Part shown: one piece after another, positions 21,716 to 33,506 of the stretch | Position numbering within the stretch: the first letter of the stretch is position 1 | Layout of the letters: every line of letters begins with the position of its first letter | Assembly (NCBI GenBank): GCA_040954595.2 | Contig: CM082589.2 | Location: 12,028,001 to 12,092,000, forward strand | Direction: 5' to 3' | From: Balanoglossus misakiensis | Lineage: Eukaryota; Hemichordata | DNA length: 64,000 bases | The notes under the pieces: generated by a model | Databases searched by the model: none | What the model was told of the DNA's origin: nothing | Seen by the model: only the letters and a program-made list of their open reading frames with translations | Position numbers and translations under genes: made by a program

Positions 21716-22440
21716 TTACTAGAAGCTGTCACAAAATCTTTGGAATGTACTGAAGATAAAGCTGATCATATTGACAAAATTAATGGTGACCTTAAGGCTC
21801 AACTTACTCGCTTGCAAGAGGAATTTCAGATTTTTTGTGACAGAACACAGTACGATATTTTACCCACAATTCTCCATGATTTGTATCATCGAAGGTTGCC
21901 CATTTAATAACTTTTTCTGTTTTAGACACTAACAATGATATGAAGTACATATACATCTATTTATGTTTATCTAGGAAAAGTACGTTGAGGAATTAGAGTG
22001 AAATTCCAAAATCAAAATTTAAAAGCATTAAGAATCAAAGTATTCATGTACTGCAAATGCCACACTTTGGAGGAAACAAGCAATGAGGAAACAAGCAATG
22101 ATTGACTGAGGTGGCCAGTCTCTGTTGAAAGTTAACATGTAAATTTCCATTGTTCTGTCAAAAGAAAATATCAATATCGTTTTGTTTGATTAAACAGGTG
22201 TTTCAAGTGTCCCTGTTTTACTCCAAACTTTTTGGTATGGCTGACTATGCAATTGCTTGATTATTTTATAAAATTCGTATCTTCTCTCTCAATAATACAT
22301 AATTTTCTAAATCATTTGAAATGGTAATTGACAATAAGATTCACCTAAAAAGTAAGATCTCAAAATTTCTATTAGTGGTCTACAATTCTCTCTACACTTT
22401 GCCTGGTTTGACTGAGTAATCTCTGATTGTACAAATCAGA

Positions 22441-22914
22441 ATGAATTATGGGATATTTCACGTACTGTGCAGAAGTGCAAATACAGACAAAACTTTCAAA
22501 TTTTGGGTTAGATTTATAGAGGAAGATTTGTTTGCATACATGTCTTTGTACATTGCAATAAGGTCAGGAAATTGGAACCTTCGAATATCGGCTTTGAAAA
22601 AAATGAACCAACTGTTCCATGCATATGACCGATCCCTGTACTTGAGGTTAATTCCCAGACACCTTGCTGACCTTCTGAAGATGCCAAACTCTCTGTTGTG
22701 ACATTTCAAAGCAGGTGGTTTTGTTTGCAATTTGTCAGGCTCAACTTGGGTTAATGTAGCACTAGATGAAGCCCATGAAATGTGCGTCAATAAAGATGTT
22801 AAAGCTGCATTGCATACTTCTACAGGTGGGTTAATGGAGAGAATAGCAATTTATTTACCCTATAGAGCTATGGCTGCCAAGAATCTAAAAGATCAGTTAT
22901 TTTCTTTCTAAAAT
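22441..22914 (+). pseudogene. Transposon central region, part 2
   Basis: 22441-22701 reads FKFWVRFIEEDLFAYMSLYI then AIRSGNWNLRISALKKM. After a stop the next part (about 22704-22908) reads GGFVCNLSGSTWVNVALDEA, HEMCVNKDV and later RIAIYLPYRAM. These are consecutive conserved segments of the same transposon-encoded protein (AIRxGxW, then V-A-x-DEAHE-x-x-NKD). The single TGA between them and the frame change from part 1 show decay. Confidence 0.55.
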
Positions 22915-24156
22915 GAAACCCATAATTCAGTTAGTGTACATAAAATACATGAGTCAAACTGCAGGTTGTATATCAATTGTCTTGAAGGTGCTGATGTATT
23001 TTCACCACTTAATACCGCCAGGGAGCTAACTAATATATTTTCAGATGACACAGCAAAGAATAGCGTCAAGGACACTGTGGTCCCATTTGAGGATTATGCG
23101 GAAACAGTGACACACCAGAATAAAAATTACAGGTGACATTGCAAGCAGATATGATCTTACGATATAGAAATATGGAATGTAAAAAAAATTAACAAGGAAC
23201 ATGCCCAATAAATTGTCATGTGTCATGACAGTCTTACAAGTAGTGCTAGAAAAAAAATTGACCAAAAATTGCCTGTGCAAACACATATGAGAAGCAACTT
23301 CTTTCAGTCAGCTCAGAAACAGACAGACAGACAGACACACACACTGACCTGCCACTAGTAATAAACAATTTAATAGCCCATGGTCTCTCTAACAGCTGGC
23401 TTATTGAAGTTATGTAAACATGTCTAAGTTGGGGGTAACAACTCCTTGTAAACAGTAACTTTCAAAACAACTGGACAATTGGTTTAGGAGAAAAAACTCG
23501 CTAAATATTGAATATTTCTGATATCAGAATTGAATAAAAGTTGCACATATACATGTATGTGTTATGAAATTATATCCTAAATTTCAAAGCAATCAGAGAA
23601 AAAACAAATTTCAAAGCAATCAACAAGCAGTTTCACAAAAAAATATTTGTTCAAAAGTGGCAAAAACACAAAATTGTACAATACCTTACTTCAACCACTA
23701 CAAGGAACATGCTGCCAAAGTTCAATGCAATATGACAAGCAGTTTCAGGAAAACAATTTTTGACAAAAATTGCAAAAGTTTCCCCGATAACACATTTATG
23801 AAAATATCACATTTTTTACAACATATTATTTGGGTTACACCTACGAACATGCCTACCAAATTGCAAAGTAATCCGGCATGCGGTTTTACAAAAAAAAAAA
23901 AAATTGACCAAAAATGCCAAATATTGCTCAAAATTATAAATATGCAAATTTTACAACAATTTGAACAAAACTATGGTTACTCAGACAACAATTGCGAAGC
24001 TTCATACTAAATTTAAAAGAAGTAAGCCCATCACTTTCAGAAATGAAGACTTTTTACCAATAACATGGAAAAATACAAACAAATGCATAAAAAATAGGAA
24101 ATCAATAATATTAGCTCAAAACATACATTAATTGTAGGCCAAACAAGAGAAAACTA
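22915..24156. other. Decayed transposon interior and low-complexity sequence
   Basis: At 23062-23090 the reverse complement of the TGGGACC-type 3' end occurs (GCGTCAAGGACACTGTGGTC). A CAGA/CA microsatellite lies near 23318-23345. From 23570 to 23960 short imperfect repeats (AATTTCAAAGCAATC, AAGCAGTTTCA) occur. No firm coding segment is seen. Confidence 0.5.
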
Positions 24157-24525
24157 GTGAACTTCTTGTCAGCCACATCTTTTAAAATAATTGTACCGGC
24201 TCTGCAAGGTGATCATGTCCTCATTACAGCAGGTGGCTTTGATGGGGAAAATAGGGACAAGAGTCTTTTCGTCGGTAGTAATGGAATTGTGTCTGAGTGG
24301 GAAGCCAAAAGTTGTCATGAAGAAGCTGACAGTAGATGCATCCTTCATGCAGTTCAGTCCTCTTACAAGAAAGGTGTTATTTACCCCCCTGATACCGATA
24401 CTTATCATGTTCTCCTCCCAGTACTATATCAACATGTTCAAAAGGAGATATTTGTACAACTGGATAATGATTTATCCAATCTCACTTATTTAGACATGAA
24501 TCAATTCAAATCAGATTTAAATTAA
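24157..24525 (+). pseudogene. XPG-I-like nuclease segment of transposon protein
   Basis: This 122-codon frame contains SCHEEADSRCILHAVQSS then VIYPPDTDTYHVLL. The E-E-A-D-x-R...D-T-D spacing resembles the XPG-I/FEN1 nuclease acidic motif (EAE...D-x-D). Academ-superfamily transposases are described as carrying an XPG-like nuclease domain, the basis for the tentative assignment. The frame stops at 24525; later segments of the same protein (about 24600-25050) are in several frames. Confidence 0.55.
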
Positions 24526-25097
24526 GACCCTTATTTGCAACATATTCCCCTCCAATATGTAGGCAAAATATTTCAAACAGTGTTCATATGCACAGGTTGT
24601 GACTATACTTTGCAGGCATCGGAAAGATATCTTTCTACAAGACATTTTTTCAATACCCTGAGTTTATAACTAGTGGCACCCTTATACCTGGAACACTGAT
24701 AGACACAACAGTAGACAGTGTAGGGAATGGAATTTTCGCTTTCATACGTTTAAAAGGTAGTGTTTATGTTAAGAAACATTTCCAAGCATTTGATGCATCT
24801 CATCTTTTTGAACTTTATCGACAAGTAGCCAGTGTCACTAACAGTCTTACAGATAACCACATCAAATGGCTTACATATATACGAGAAACAATTTGGCCAC
24901 GTATCCAGTATGAGGAAGAATGTATCCCTTCCTTTGAAGCCCTACAACTGCACTGGAAAAGATCATGCTGGGTCTCTCAGTAATGGTCCCAGGCCGATCA
25001 GTGCCATGTTACGTTTCCCTTATTCAATAATTATGGATACAGACTAAGCAACGGCGAACTTGATATTATTTGGGACAGTGATGCCAATTTAGAAAAA

Positions 25098-25556
25098 GTG
25101 AAAAATAATTTGGAGTTGCTAACAAAAGGGTGTGGCTGCAAAAAGATGCCAACTTGTAATAGCAGTTGTTGTAAATGTTATAAGACCCACAATGGTTGTG
25201 GCCCTGCGTGTCAAGGCAATGACTCCAGTAATCCACATAATGGGAACCCTGGATTCTGTACCACATCGAAAAAGTATGGGGTATGCCCAAAATATACAGA
25301 TAAGTCACCACTATTAGAATCACCATCACCAATCACTGATACTGAACATCATAATATGGAAAATAGCATTGATGCAATTTTACAGGAGGAGTCACATGAC
25401 TTTGACATTTTAAGAGAAGAAGAGGGAAATATTTACGAGACTGATTCTGACTTTGACGAACTGACTGATGAATATAACTGGACGGAAGAAAAACAAACTG
25501 ATAATTCAAAGAATGGTGATTGTGATTCCAATGATGGTGACTGTGATGACATTTAA
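25098..25556 (+). pseudogene. Cys-rich CXC-like C-terminus of transposon protein
   Basis: A 152-codon stretch begins with KGCGCKKMPTCNSSCCKCY then KTHNGCGPACQ. This C-x-C...C-x-x-x-C-x-C array resembles the tesmin/TSO1 CXC DNA-binding domain and the Cys8 finger described for Academ elements. A long acidic D/E-rich tail with short GDCDSNDG repeats follows and ends at TAA 25554. This is the best-preserved part of the element. Confidence 0.65.
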
Positions 25557-25559
25557 TGA

Positions 25560-26520
25560 ATCATCAATGAAATTGATTGGTCTTTTGTGGGTTGCAGCCC
25601 TATTGTGGTTTCAGTCATACCTTTCCAATCGCACCCTGTGTGTATGTGTTAATTTCAGACATGGTTACTGTAACCGTGTTCCAAACAATCACCATTTTAT
25701 CCGCTTGACACTGGGGTAACACAGGGATCAGTTCTTTGTCCTATACTTTTTAATATGTACACTTCTCCATTAGGTGAATTAGTTTCTAGTCATGGATGCC
25801 TGTACATAGCTTTTATGCAGATGGCTCTTCATTGTCTTTTACCAAGAAGAATGCTCCCAGAATGCTTTCAAATCTAGAACATTGTATTTCCGATGTCGGT
25901 ACTGAATGTCTGAAAATGTCTTGTGATTAAATAACGATAAGACTGAATTTGTTATTTTTTCTGCTACTTCGGGTAATCTATCTGCCAGAGGGATTACAGA
26001 AATGCATGTGATGCTCTGAAACCTGTTCATTGTCTGACAATGATTGCACAGATCTGCCATTCAGTCGCTTTTCATTTGCAGCATATTGCACTTGTCTGTA
26101 AATATTTATCTCAAGCCGCCACAGAGCAATAAAGTTCCTTCTTTTGTTGCATTTTGAATAGATTCATGTAATTCACTTTTATTTGGGCTCCCTAAGTACT
26201 AGATCAGCCGTATTCAAGTTCAAAATATTGCTGCTAGTTCCAAAATCACCTTTTACATCAATGCAATTTCAGTTGCATTGGTTACCTGTGTCTGATCGTA
26301 TTGTTTTCAAGATTTTATTTCTTATTTTTGAATTCATTCATAGACTTGGACCATCATATCTGTCTGATATGATCAAATTGTATGTTCCAAATCGAAACTT
26401 GGAGTCAGCTGATCAGCTCAAACTCTGTCCTGTTCAGCCCAATGCAATGATGACAACAGAAATTGCTTGCCTTCAGACACAAATATTTATTGCATATATC
26501 ATCAGCGAATAAAGGGAAAT
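25560..26520 (+). pseudogene. Decayed CR1/L2-like LINE reverse transcriptase
   Basis: Frames in succession give FQSYLSNRT, VTQGSVLCPILFNMYTSPLG (RT motif GSVLGP-x-LF), then FYADGSSL, where the RT catalytic Y-A-D-D has become YADG. The thumb/tail LHWLPVSDRIVFKILFLIF and GPSYLSDMIKLYVPNRNL lies at about 26265-26420. The order is that of CR1/L2/Jockey-like non-LTR elements. Frame changes, stops and the lost second aspartate make it inactive. It starts right after the CXC-like ORF. Confidence 0.75.
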
Positions 26521-27200
26521 GGTTTTGAAGTTACAGTTGGCATTTTGCATTCTCGAAATGTCTACTAATATCCCAGGCCACGATACAGAGAAAAAAAATA
26601 CACCAGCTGAGCTCCTCACACGTACGTAGTCATGTATGGTAAACCTGGCATTCTGTCCATATGGGACCTACATTTGTAGGCGATAGATCGATGTTGTATT
26701 GAAATCAGGCTAGTAATTAAGTTAAAACTTGGCTAATACGTTACCTTAGGGTGTTATACATTATCCAGTAACTGTTTTACTTAAGAATTGCCTTTCAAAA
26801 GCTGTTTTCCCCACGGTAAACGTATCGTTTCACGATCAACGCAACACTTCTGTATTTACAAGGCTAACATGGAGCCGGAGAGGTCAACGTATACTTCCGG
26901 GTCATATCGTTGAACGACATCGATTATTTTTAAGCAGACTGTTACACAAGCATTTCGAATTAATTTCTTTTCATGGATGTCGGGACCGATATTAGACCTC
27001 TCTGTCAGGAAAGTTTGGTTAACTTCCGAGGTCGTTTTCAAATGCTTTTTGACACGTTTATGGATGTCTCTTTCGGGGTCACCAACATACCACTGAAAAC
27101 ACGTTAAAAACTTCTACTATTACCGACAGATTTTCATAAAATTTACGTCTGCAGTGAAAAATGGGAATCACTTTCGTAATTTATCCAGCTAACATGGTAT
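26521..27200. other. Unassigned sequence left of duplicate copy B
   Basis: No gene or recognised repeat. If the duplicate extends left of window position 1, this sequence may be part of it, but the counterpart is outside the window. Confidence 0.4.
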
Positions 27201-28210
27201 TTTATTGCACAACAGAGCATAAAAATCAAGTTGAAAATCACCTTGAAAATTGGTCTATTGCAGTCTGTTTGAAAGTTAACGGTCGCTCGCTTGATGAACT
27301 TTCATATGCAAATGAGCACCATGCGATCTGACTGTGTATATGTACTCCGTGTAGACTGAATGGGACCACTGTGTCCTTGACGCAATTTTTTACACTTATC
27401 AGGTATATGTTGACTAACACAAGCAAAAATATCACCAACTCATCTGAGAAATCTTATCCAAGGTCCTAAGGTTGTGAGATTAATAGAATCTCACACTCCC
27501 AAGGACTAGTTGTTATAATTCTGACATGAGTTGGGGATTTTCTGTCCCACACGAGCCGCAGGCGAATGTGGGACAAAATATCCCTGACAAGTGTGGGAAA
27601 TATGATCCTAGGTCCTTTGTGTATGAGATTATATTTCTCACACGGGCACAAATTAGCCAAATTCGTCTTAAAACATTGAATAAATGACTCTTGAGTTGTC
27701 ATCTGGCATGTTGTAGTTTCTTTATCCTGTCATTGGATAACATTTAGCGCACGTTATTAAAAATCGCTTTGTCATCCAATCAGCGCTCGCGTCATATACA
27801 GCTTTCGATTCAGTGAGTGTGTGGGATTGATTTGTTCTTACACTCTGATCCCACACTCTCAGCATGCCAGGAGTGTGAGAATCTATATAATTAAGATCTA
27901 CGAGTTTGAAATTTTAGGTGAAGAGTTTATCAATTTCTTTGCCAACCCTGTAGGGCATTCTGGGATATGTGTTCATGCCAAAGCACAAACAGTTATGACC
28001 TGACAGCTCAGTTTGTACATCATTTCTACAAATCCACAAAGAAACTGAAAGTTTAGAAAAGTCAGGCCTGTTAGAAATATTAGAAATATCACTGTTAATA
28101 CTTAATTTCAAAGCCATGTGAATTTGTTCAATTTAAGAAAATTTTAAAGGAAGGGAGGATAGGTATTGACTTGAATAATTACAATGGATGTTTTTGTTTT
28201 CTATTTTCAG

Positions 28211-28330
28211 ATGTGAATGAGTGTTCAGATTCTGTTTGTGCTGGAGGTTGTCACAATGCAGAGGGTGGATTCAGCTGTAGTTGTGGTGATGATGGTTTTT
28301 CTCTGAGTGCGGATCATGTCAATTGTTTAG
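28211..28330 (+). CDS. Calcium-binding EGF-like exon, copy B (intact)
   Basis: This is the 120-bp phase 1-1 duplicate of the exon at 1013-1132 with an identical protein (DVNECSDSVCAGGC through NCLG). The acceptor is CTATTTTCAG and the donor is GTAAGT, closer to consensus than in copy A. The coding part differs only at a silent position (GCGGATCAT for GCAGATCAT). This could reflect purifying selection or simply a recent duplication. Confidence 0.88.
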
Positions 28331-30120
28331 GTAAGTTTTTTTTGAGTGGGGAGGGTATAGGCTAACAATGGCTTTGCATTTCCTGCCACAAAAGGGTGCT
28401 TACAGAAGTTGTAAGTTGCAGAGATTACAGCCAGTCACCATGTTAAAAAAGAAAATAATTTAAAGTTATCAGGCACTTTCCATAGTTAGAAATTAAAAAT
28501 GTAGCGTCAAGGACACTTGGTGCTCTCTCAGTGTGTAGTGGATGACGAGCAGAATGTTTGGAGAACAGTGCAAACACCACAGTGAAATGCTGAACTGATT
28601 TGCTCATGTAATATTAAATGCAGCCTGATAAGGTAGGTGCTTGACAGGGGAAAAAACCACTTGTCCTGGGCTCTAATAACTGTTTTAAATTAAGTCTTAA
28701 AAATGGCCTGCACTCACAAATGGCCTCACACAAATATATTGTCATTTCCCTCTCAGATTCTGTATATTATGTTATACTGATGGAATTCATTGTGTATGTC
28801 GTATCAAATTGCACCAGTGCGAGCTATGAGAAATGTGTTTTGAAAAAAAACAGTGCTTAGAAGTACTAGTCTAAAAGTGAAAGAAATACATTTGGAAAAA
28901 AAAATATCAGACAGCATTCAAGATCAGCTGAAGTGTTTTGATAAAATTTCTCCATATTCAAGTATATACTTTCATGTGCTGACTATAGTAGTGTAGGTGG
29001 TAGCAAAAAAAATACATGAATTGTTCAAACAGAAAGTTCAATCATTTAGTTTCCCCAGTTTATGGGTGCATAGCAGTTGTGAACATAGTATATGAAATAA
29101 ATTAAAATAGTCATTGCTCTCTGGTCCATCATTTTCGCTAGAAGTGACCTGATTTCACATCAATAGTTTCCCACCCGTCATTTCAAGCTAATTTCATGTA
29201 GAACAAAACTCCTATACAACATAATAACATTTCTAGAACCTTTTTTTGATGGTTGGGCCCACAGACTAACACTAGTGGTTCTAAAAAGAAACTTCCATAA
29301 CAACCTGTACGCTTGATGCATTCAAGTCAGGGCACACCTAACCCATTCAAAATATGCAAATTAGAAAAAGACGCATATGCATTATTTGTGTCCCCAGAGA
29401 CACACACAGGAAATCAAGCGAGTGCGGCCACTAGCTGAAAGAGCTGAATTCAATGGATTGCCTTACAATGTTCATGATACAAGGGGGTGATGATCAATGA
29501 ACAGAACAGCGGTCCACTTTCACGCATTGTAGTGCACTGATCATGGCAAGTTGATCATGTCAAAACAAACGACGATGTTAGATAGCAGTGCTTCGCAAGT
29601 TTGACTAATTTGTATGAAAATTGTCTCGCCAAACTTTTTTCTCGCGGGTAGCAAAAACACTGCTGGCTAATCCGTTCCGATTTCTGTCCCTGTTCCAATT
29701 CTTCCGCAACACCTCAAAGCTACACACCACCGCCAAAAACATAAAGCTAGAAAATGGTATGAATTCTTGACGGATGGAAGTAGTTTGACAGACGGTAGTA
29801 GCTCATACCCAACTTGACAGACTCCCCTGTTTACACTTCGGAGCCAAAAAAAACGAGTTTGTTGTCTCGTGCATGATATTTTTGGCTTTTAAACACTACC
29901 TTGTTAAATTTAATGTGGTTACTACATTGTTTGTTTATCAGTATACAGTACTGGTACAGATAAACATATGTAATGACCAAGTTATATGCCAGATGATATT
30001 TATTAAGTTTCACACAATTTTGCTCTCTTGTTGTATATTTTCAAATGTGTACTCAAAGAAAACTGTAATTCACATGTATTCATTCTAACACATTTTATGA
30101 TATTTGTGTTTTCCCCGCAG
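28331..30120. other. Intron between duplicate EGF exons
   Basis: Matches 1133-4409 of copy A minus its three insertions. The empty site of the 574-bp element is seen near 29542-29549 (ATCATGGC once). Confidence 0.75.
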
Positions 30121-30232
30121 ATGACAATGAGTGCGATCAAGCTGGTTTGTCACCATGCCAACAAGTAGGTTGCAACACACCAACCAGTTACCAGAGTGTG
30201 GTTGCAGACCAGGATTCAACATACATGCGTTT
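30121..30232 (+). pseudogene. EGF-like exon, copy B, same frame break
   Basis: This duplicates the exon at 4410-4521. It reads DNECDQAGLSPCQQVGCNTP then TSYQ, followed by the frame change before CGCRPGFNIHAF, with donor GTGAGT. Two missense differences from copy A (W to L, D to G) are present while the frame break is identical, so the break is older than the duplication. Confidence 0.8.
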
Positions 30233-30371
30233 GTGAGTATCTACAATTTGGAGAGAAAGTAAGATGTATGGGTTTGTACTTAGTGTCTTATACATGTATA
30301 TGTGACACTGAAATCATATATTGTACAATCAGTCATTGGTAAATGTCTGCTATTCATGACACAGATCAACA

Positions 30372-30556
30372 TACAGTCAAACCTGTTAGTGGCCACCTCT
30401 ATTAGGCAGCCACCTCTATATAGTGGCCACTTTATTCTAGTCCCTGTGCAATTTACAACTACATTAATTGACTTTTCTACAAGGTATAATGGCCACCTAT
30501 CTATAAAGGCCAGTTTAGAAAAGTCCCTTCACTAGCCATAATGAGCAGGTTTGACA
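30372..30556. mobile_element. Mariner-like MITE
   Basis: It opens TACAGTCAAACCTGTTAGTG and closes GAGCAGGTTTGACAGCTG, inverted ends of about 12 bp. Internal GGCCACCTCTAT repeats also occur in the piece at 9269. In copy A only the first bases of this element remain before the tandem array begins. Confidence 0.6.
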
Positions 30557-31013
30557 GCTGTTGTGTTGATTTCTGTCTGTTTTACGTGTAACACAATCAT
30601 GACATTTTTCATAAAGAGGGCAGCCTTCCAAAATTAAGTGTCATCTCAATGCAGACAATGTGAAAAAGGCGGTCAGTAGAGTACTGCTCGAGCTCATCTA
30701 GTTTGTTTTATACATGATACAAGTTGCGTGTAAAACTGACCTTACAATAAAATGTGGCTGTCGAACATAAGTCCCAACTATAGTGTTGATACACAAGACT
30801 CTCAAGTTTTTACTCTGTAACCGACTGGCCTCGTGTTCGCGTCTTGGAAGGGTAATATGACTGCATAGCAATGTTTTATGACAATTTAGTACATAGAGAA
30901 ATGGAATACTGTGACATTATTGACTCTGGGAACTATGTAGATAATGCCCAGCCTAAATATACTGACTGTCTGCAATTATAGTTTTAGCATTTTTGTTCAA
31001 TTGCACTTTCAAG

Positions 31014-31182
31014 TACAGTCAAACCCGTCTAACACCAAAGGGACTGAAGAAATTGTTCAGATTGCAGGTGTCCAATTTAAAGAGGTTCTTTCAACATGTG
31101 GTTCCATGTCAAAGGGTTTGAACAATGTCTTTGGAATAGACAGGTTTCCCAACAGGGTTCGGTTGAGACAGGTTTTACTGTA
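31014..31182. mobile_element. Mariner-like MITE, complete copy
   Basis: Ends are TACAGTCAAACCCGTCTAAC and GTTGAGACAGGTTTTACTGTA, so TA-CAGT at each end in inverted orientation, as for Tc1/mariner-derived MITEs. The internal sequence is also found near 12807-12890. Confidence 0.7.
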
Positions 31183-32378
31183 TTTTGATACATGCTCTGG
31201 CTTAACCCTATCACCACCATGGTTCAGTCTAAACCCGTTTGTTTTCTATAGTAAGGTTGGATCTTTAAAGAGAAAACTGTTTTTTTTTTCTGGGAATATC
31301 TTTATTTCTTCTGTCACAAAAATTGCATGGGAATTCTAATTCTAAAAGGAAAACTTATTTGATAAAAGATCTCAAAGTCAAGTTTTGGATGTGGCTCCAG
31401 TTCAAGTATTGTAGGTGACTAGTTTTCTGGAGTTCAAGTCTGTATACTTGCAATAGAGTTGGTCACATGGACTTGGGTAATCTGAGTGTGTCAGAAATTG
31501 AACTTACATACATTGAGTTGAGTAAAAGAACATGTCTGGTGTATTACTGTAATGTGACTAGATACAGCAAATGCCTTAACTATAAGCGTATGTGAAAATA
31601 CGCAGTTTTCATCGATATATCTGATTCACGAAATTAAATACACATGTTCATTAAAACCTACTATGATAGAGCGCCCCCACTGTATAGAATGTCAATTTTG
31701 AAGTCCTACATCTATGACATCATGCCTAGCTGTCAATGTTAACTGATGTGTACTTGTACTACTAGTAAATGGAAGTATTTTAAAGTAAAGCTCAGATGCA
31801 AGTTTTTGTAAAATAAATATAATATTAAAACGTTGCAATCATTTTAGTCCTTTGGAACAGAGGTCCAATTGACTAATGTGATCACTCTGTGTGCGGCATA
31901 TGGCATATTAAGCATTTAGTATTTTTCAATCAAAAGCCATTAATCCTGTGATTAATTCTGCTTCTTGCATCATTGATTTAAATCACCACACATGAATATT
32001 TTTTTCCAAAGGACTGTGGTGCCCAAGTTTTTATGATAAGATAAACAAACAGTGAAATTCACTGAAGAAGTGAGCGAGCACTTGCCCACTCATTGTTCAA
32101 TGAAAGGTGACCACCAAAACAAAAGTATTGAGAAAATAACCCGAAGTTGGAGTTACTGAGTTTTAAATTGATTTCAATAATCTCCCAAGTGAAAAGCTTG
32201 GCTTGGCTGAAGCTCCTGTAGTCATGTTACCTGTAAGTAGATTGACACAGATGACAATGTTTGACTGTTTACACATTTCTTTGTTTGATCTTTCAGAACA
32301 TTTTTTTTCATTTCTGCTGAAATCCAGTCCATCACCAATTGTGATTACTCAGTCCTGTTTACTGTTCATTGTTGACAG
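31183..32378. other. Non-coding sequence before the first PRKDC exon
   Basis: AT-rich, no exon recognised. The PRKDC exon that should precede 32379 was looked for and not found. Confidence 0.5.
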
Positions 32379-32566
32379 ATTTGAATCTGGAGGTGGAAAG
32401 GCTGGACACAGGACTGGGATTTCTAAACACCCAACTATGGAGAGCATGGCAGAGACATTTTCTGTCAAAGTGGCAATGAACTGGTATGACTGGCTGTTAG
32501 CTGCACTGGATTGTTACACCTAGGTGTTTGGTGAGAAGTTACTAGGACCAGCAGACTTGTTTTCAG
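32379..32566 (+). pseudogene. PRKDC: PRKDC-like exon with in-frame TAG
   Basis: The exon follows ATTGTTGACAG and reads FESGGGKAGHRTGISKHPTM, later MNWYDWLLAALDCYT, stop, VFGEKLLGPADLFS, with donor GTTGGG. It matches DNA-PKcs where FEGGG is followed by WLDLLLAALECYNTFIGE. DNA-PKcs is the giant PI3K-like kinase of non-homologous end joining; this is part of its helical-repeat scaffold, not the kinase. TAG falls inside an otherwise gap-free alignment, so it is a substitution. The exon ends in phase 1 and joins 35749 in frame. Confidence 0.85.
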
Positions 32567-32805
32567 GTTGGGTCTGAAATTTTTGTCTTCACATATTCGC
32601 TGAACACTGCGTCTCACGTGACTAAGCAAGACACCTCACGAAGACAGACACAGATACAGGCCATCCACCATTTTGTAATGTGTTAGTTTTTTGACACTCT
32701 GGAAATGGTCTAATGCGCATGTCTGTTGTAAAACTTACGTACATTTGTGTCAGTAGTTGCATTAATTTTAGCTTCACTTCCATCATAAACTGTTGGTTTT
32801 TTGGG

Positions 32806-33410
32806 TCCCATTGGTATGTACCATGGGACCTTATGGGATCGGATGCGTTTGTATGTATGTGTGTATGTATGTATGGATGGATGGATGGATAGATGGATGG
32901 ATGGATGTCTGTATGTCCACATCAAAAACTTGTAAACCGCTGCGTGTATCACCTTGATATTTGGTGTGCTGATGCAGGCTGGGCTCTAGATGGGAGTTTG
33001 TTCAAATGAAGTTGTCATTGCCAAAAATATGCAAATTAGCTGGAAAAATGTGAATTTGGGCAAAACTCAGTAACTCAAGAAGTACTGGTCAGATTGCTTT
33101 GCAAAGTGGTGTGTATTTACTTTATTGAGTTGGTTTAATTAGGCAGGAACTCCCCTCCTGTGATTCATATGAACACGGCAAATTTCTGAATGATTACATG
33201 ACTGGCTAAGTTTTAAAGAGGCCAGCTGTTCTATTTAGTGTATGTGTAGTACATATGCCATGGCAGCTTATGGGTCAGTCAGTGTTTGCCCATTGATCTC
33301 TCGCTATGTGTGTGTGTGTGTCTGTATATGGCCCTGTACTCCGGTGTAGACTTTTTCTTTGTAATCACTCAATGGGACCGCCGTGTCCTTGATGCGATTT
33401 TTTTCGATGG
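32806..33410 (+). mobile_element. TGGGACC-type hairpin element, copy 1
   Basis: The 5' hairpin is GGTCCCATTGGTATGTACCA followed by TGGGACC. A TGTATG/GGATGGAT microsatellite (32850-32910), a body (ACATCAAAAACTTGTAAACC onward) and a 3' end at about 33370-33400 (TCAATGGGACCGCCGTGTCC, then TTGATGCGA and a T-run) follow. Relatives lie at 40727 and 45313. The body is non-coding; a short open frame over the microsatellite is an artefact. Confidence 0.75.
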
Positions 33411-33506
33411 TAAAGTTGGACCTCTATAGAGGGGACCATTCCGAAGGGGGGGAAGGGTTAAAACTTAACCAATTCTCAATGATATTGATGGTGATGTACT
33501 TTGCAG

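Larger units (their letters stand above)
16557..25556 (+). mobile_element. Large decayed DNA transposon (Academ-like?)
   Basis: Coding remnants in one orientation form an ordered series: Cys-rich N-terminus (16557-17278), OTU-protease-like segment (20014-20907), a central conserved region (21368-22900), an XPG-I-like nuclease segment (24157-24525) and a Cys-rich CXC-like tail (25098-25556). Such long proteins recur in multiple copies in invertebrate genomes. The XPG-like and Cys8 combination recalls the Academ superfamily. Stops and frame changes occur throughout, and 17481-19755 is a later insertion. Terminal repeats were not found, so the ends are only coding limits. Confidence 0.6.
27201..30385. 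repeat. Duplicated block, copy B (EGF exons plus introns)
   Basis: This is the second copy of the block at 1-4690, in the same orientation. It is about 1.5 kb shorter because it lacks three insertions found in copy A, so it shows the empty target site for each. Single-base differences are scattered through it. For example, the donor after the first EGF exon is GTAAGT here and GTAATT in copy A. Confidence 0.9.
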
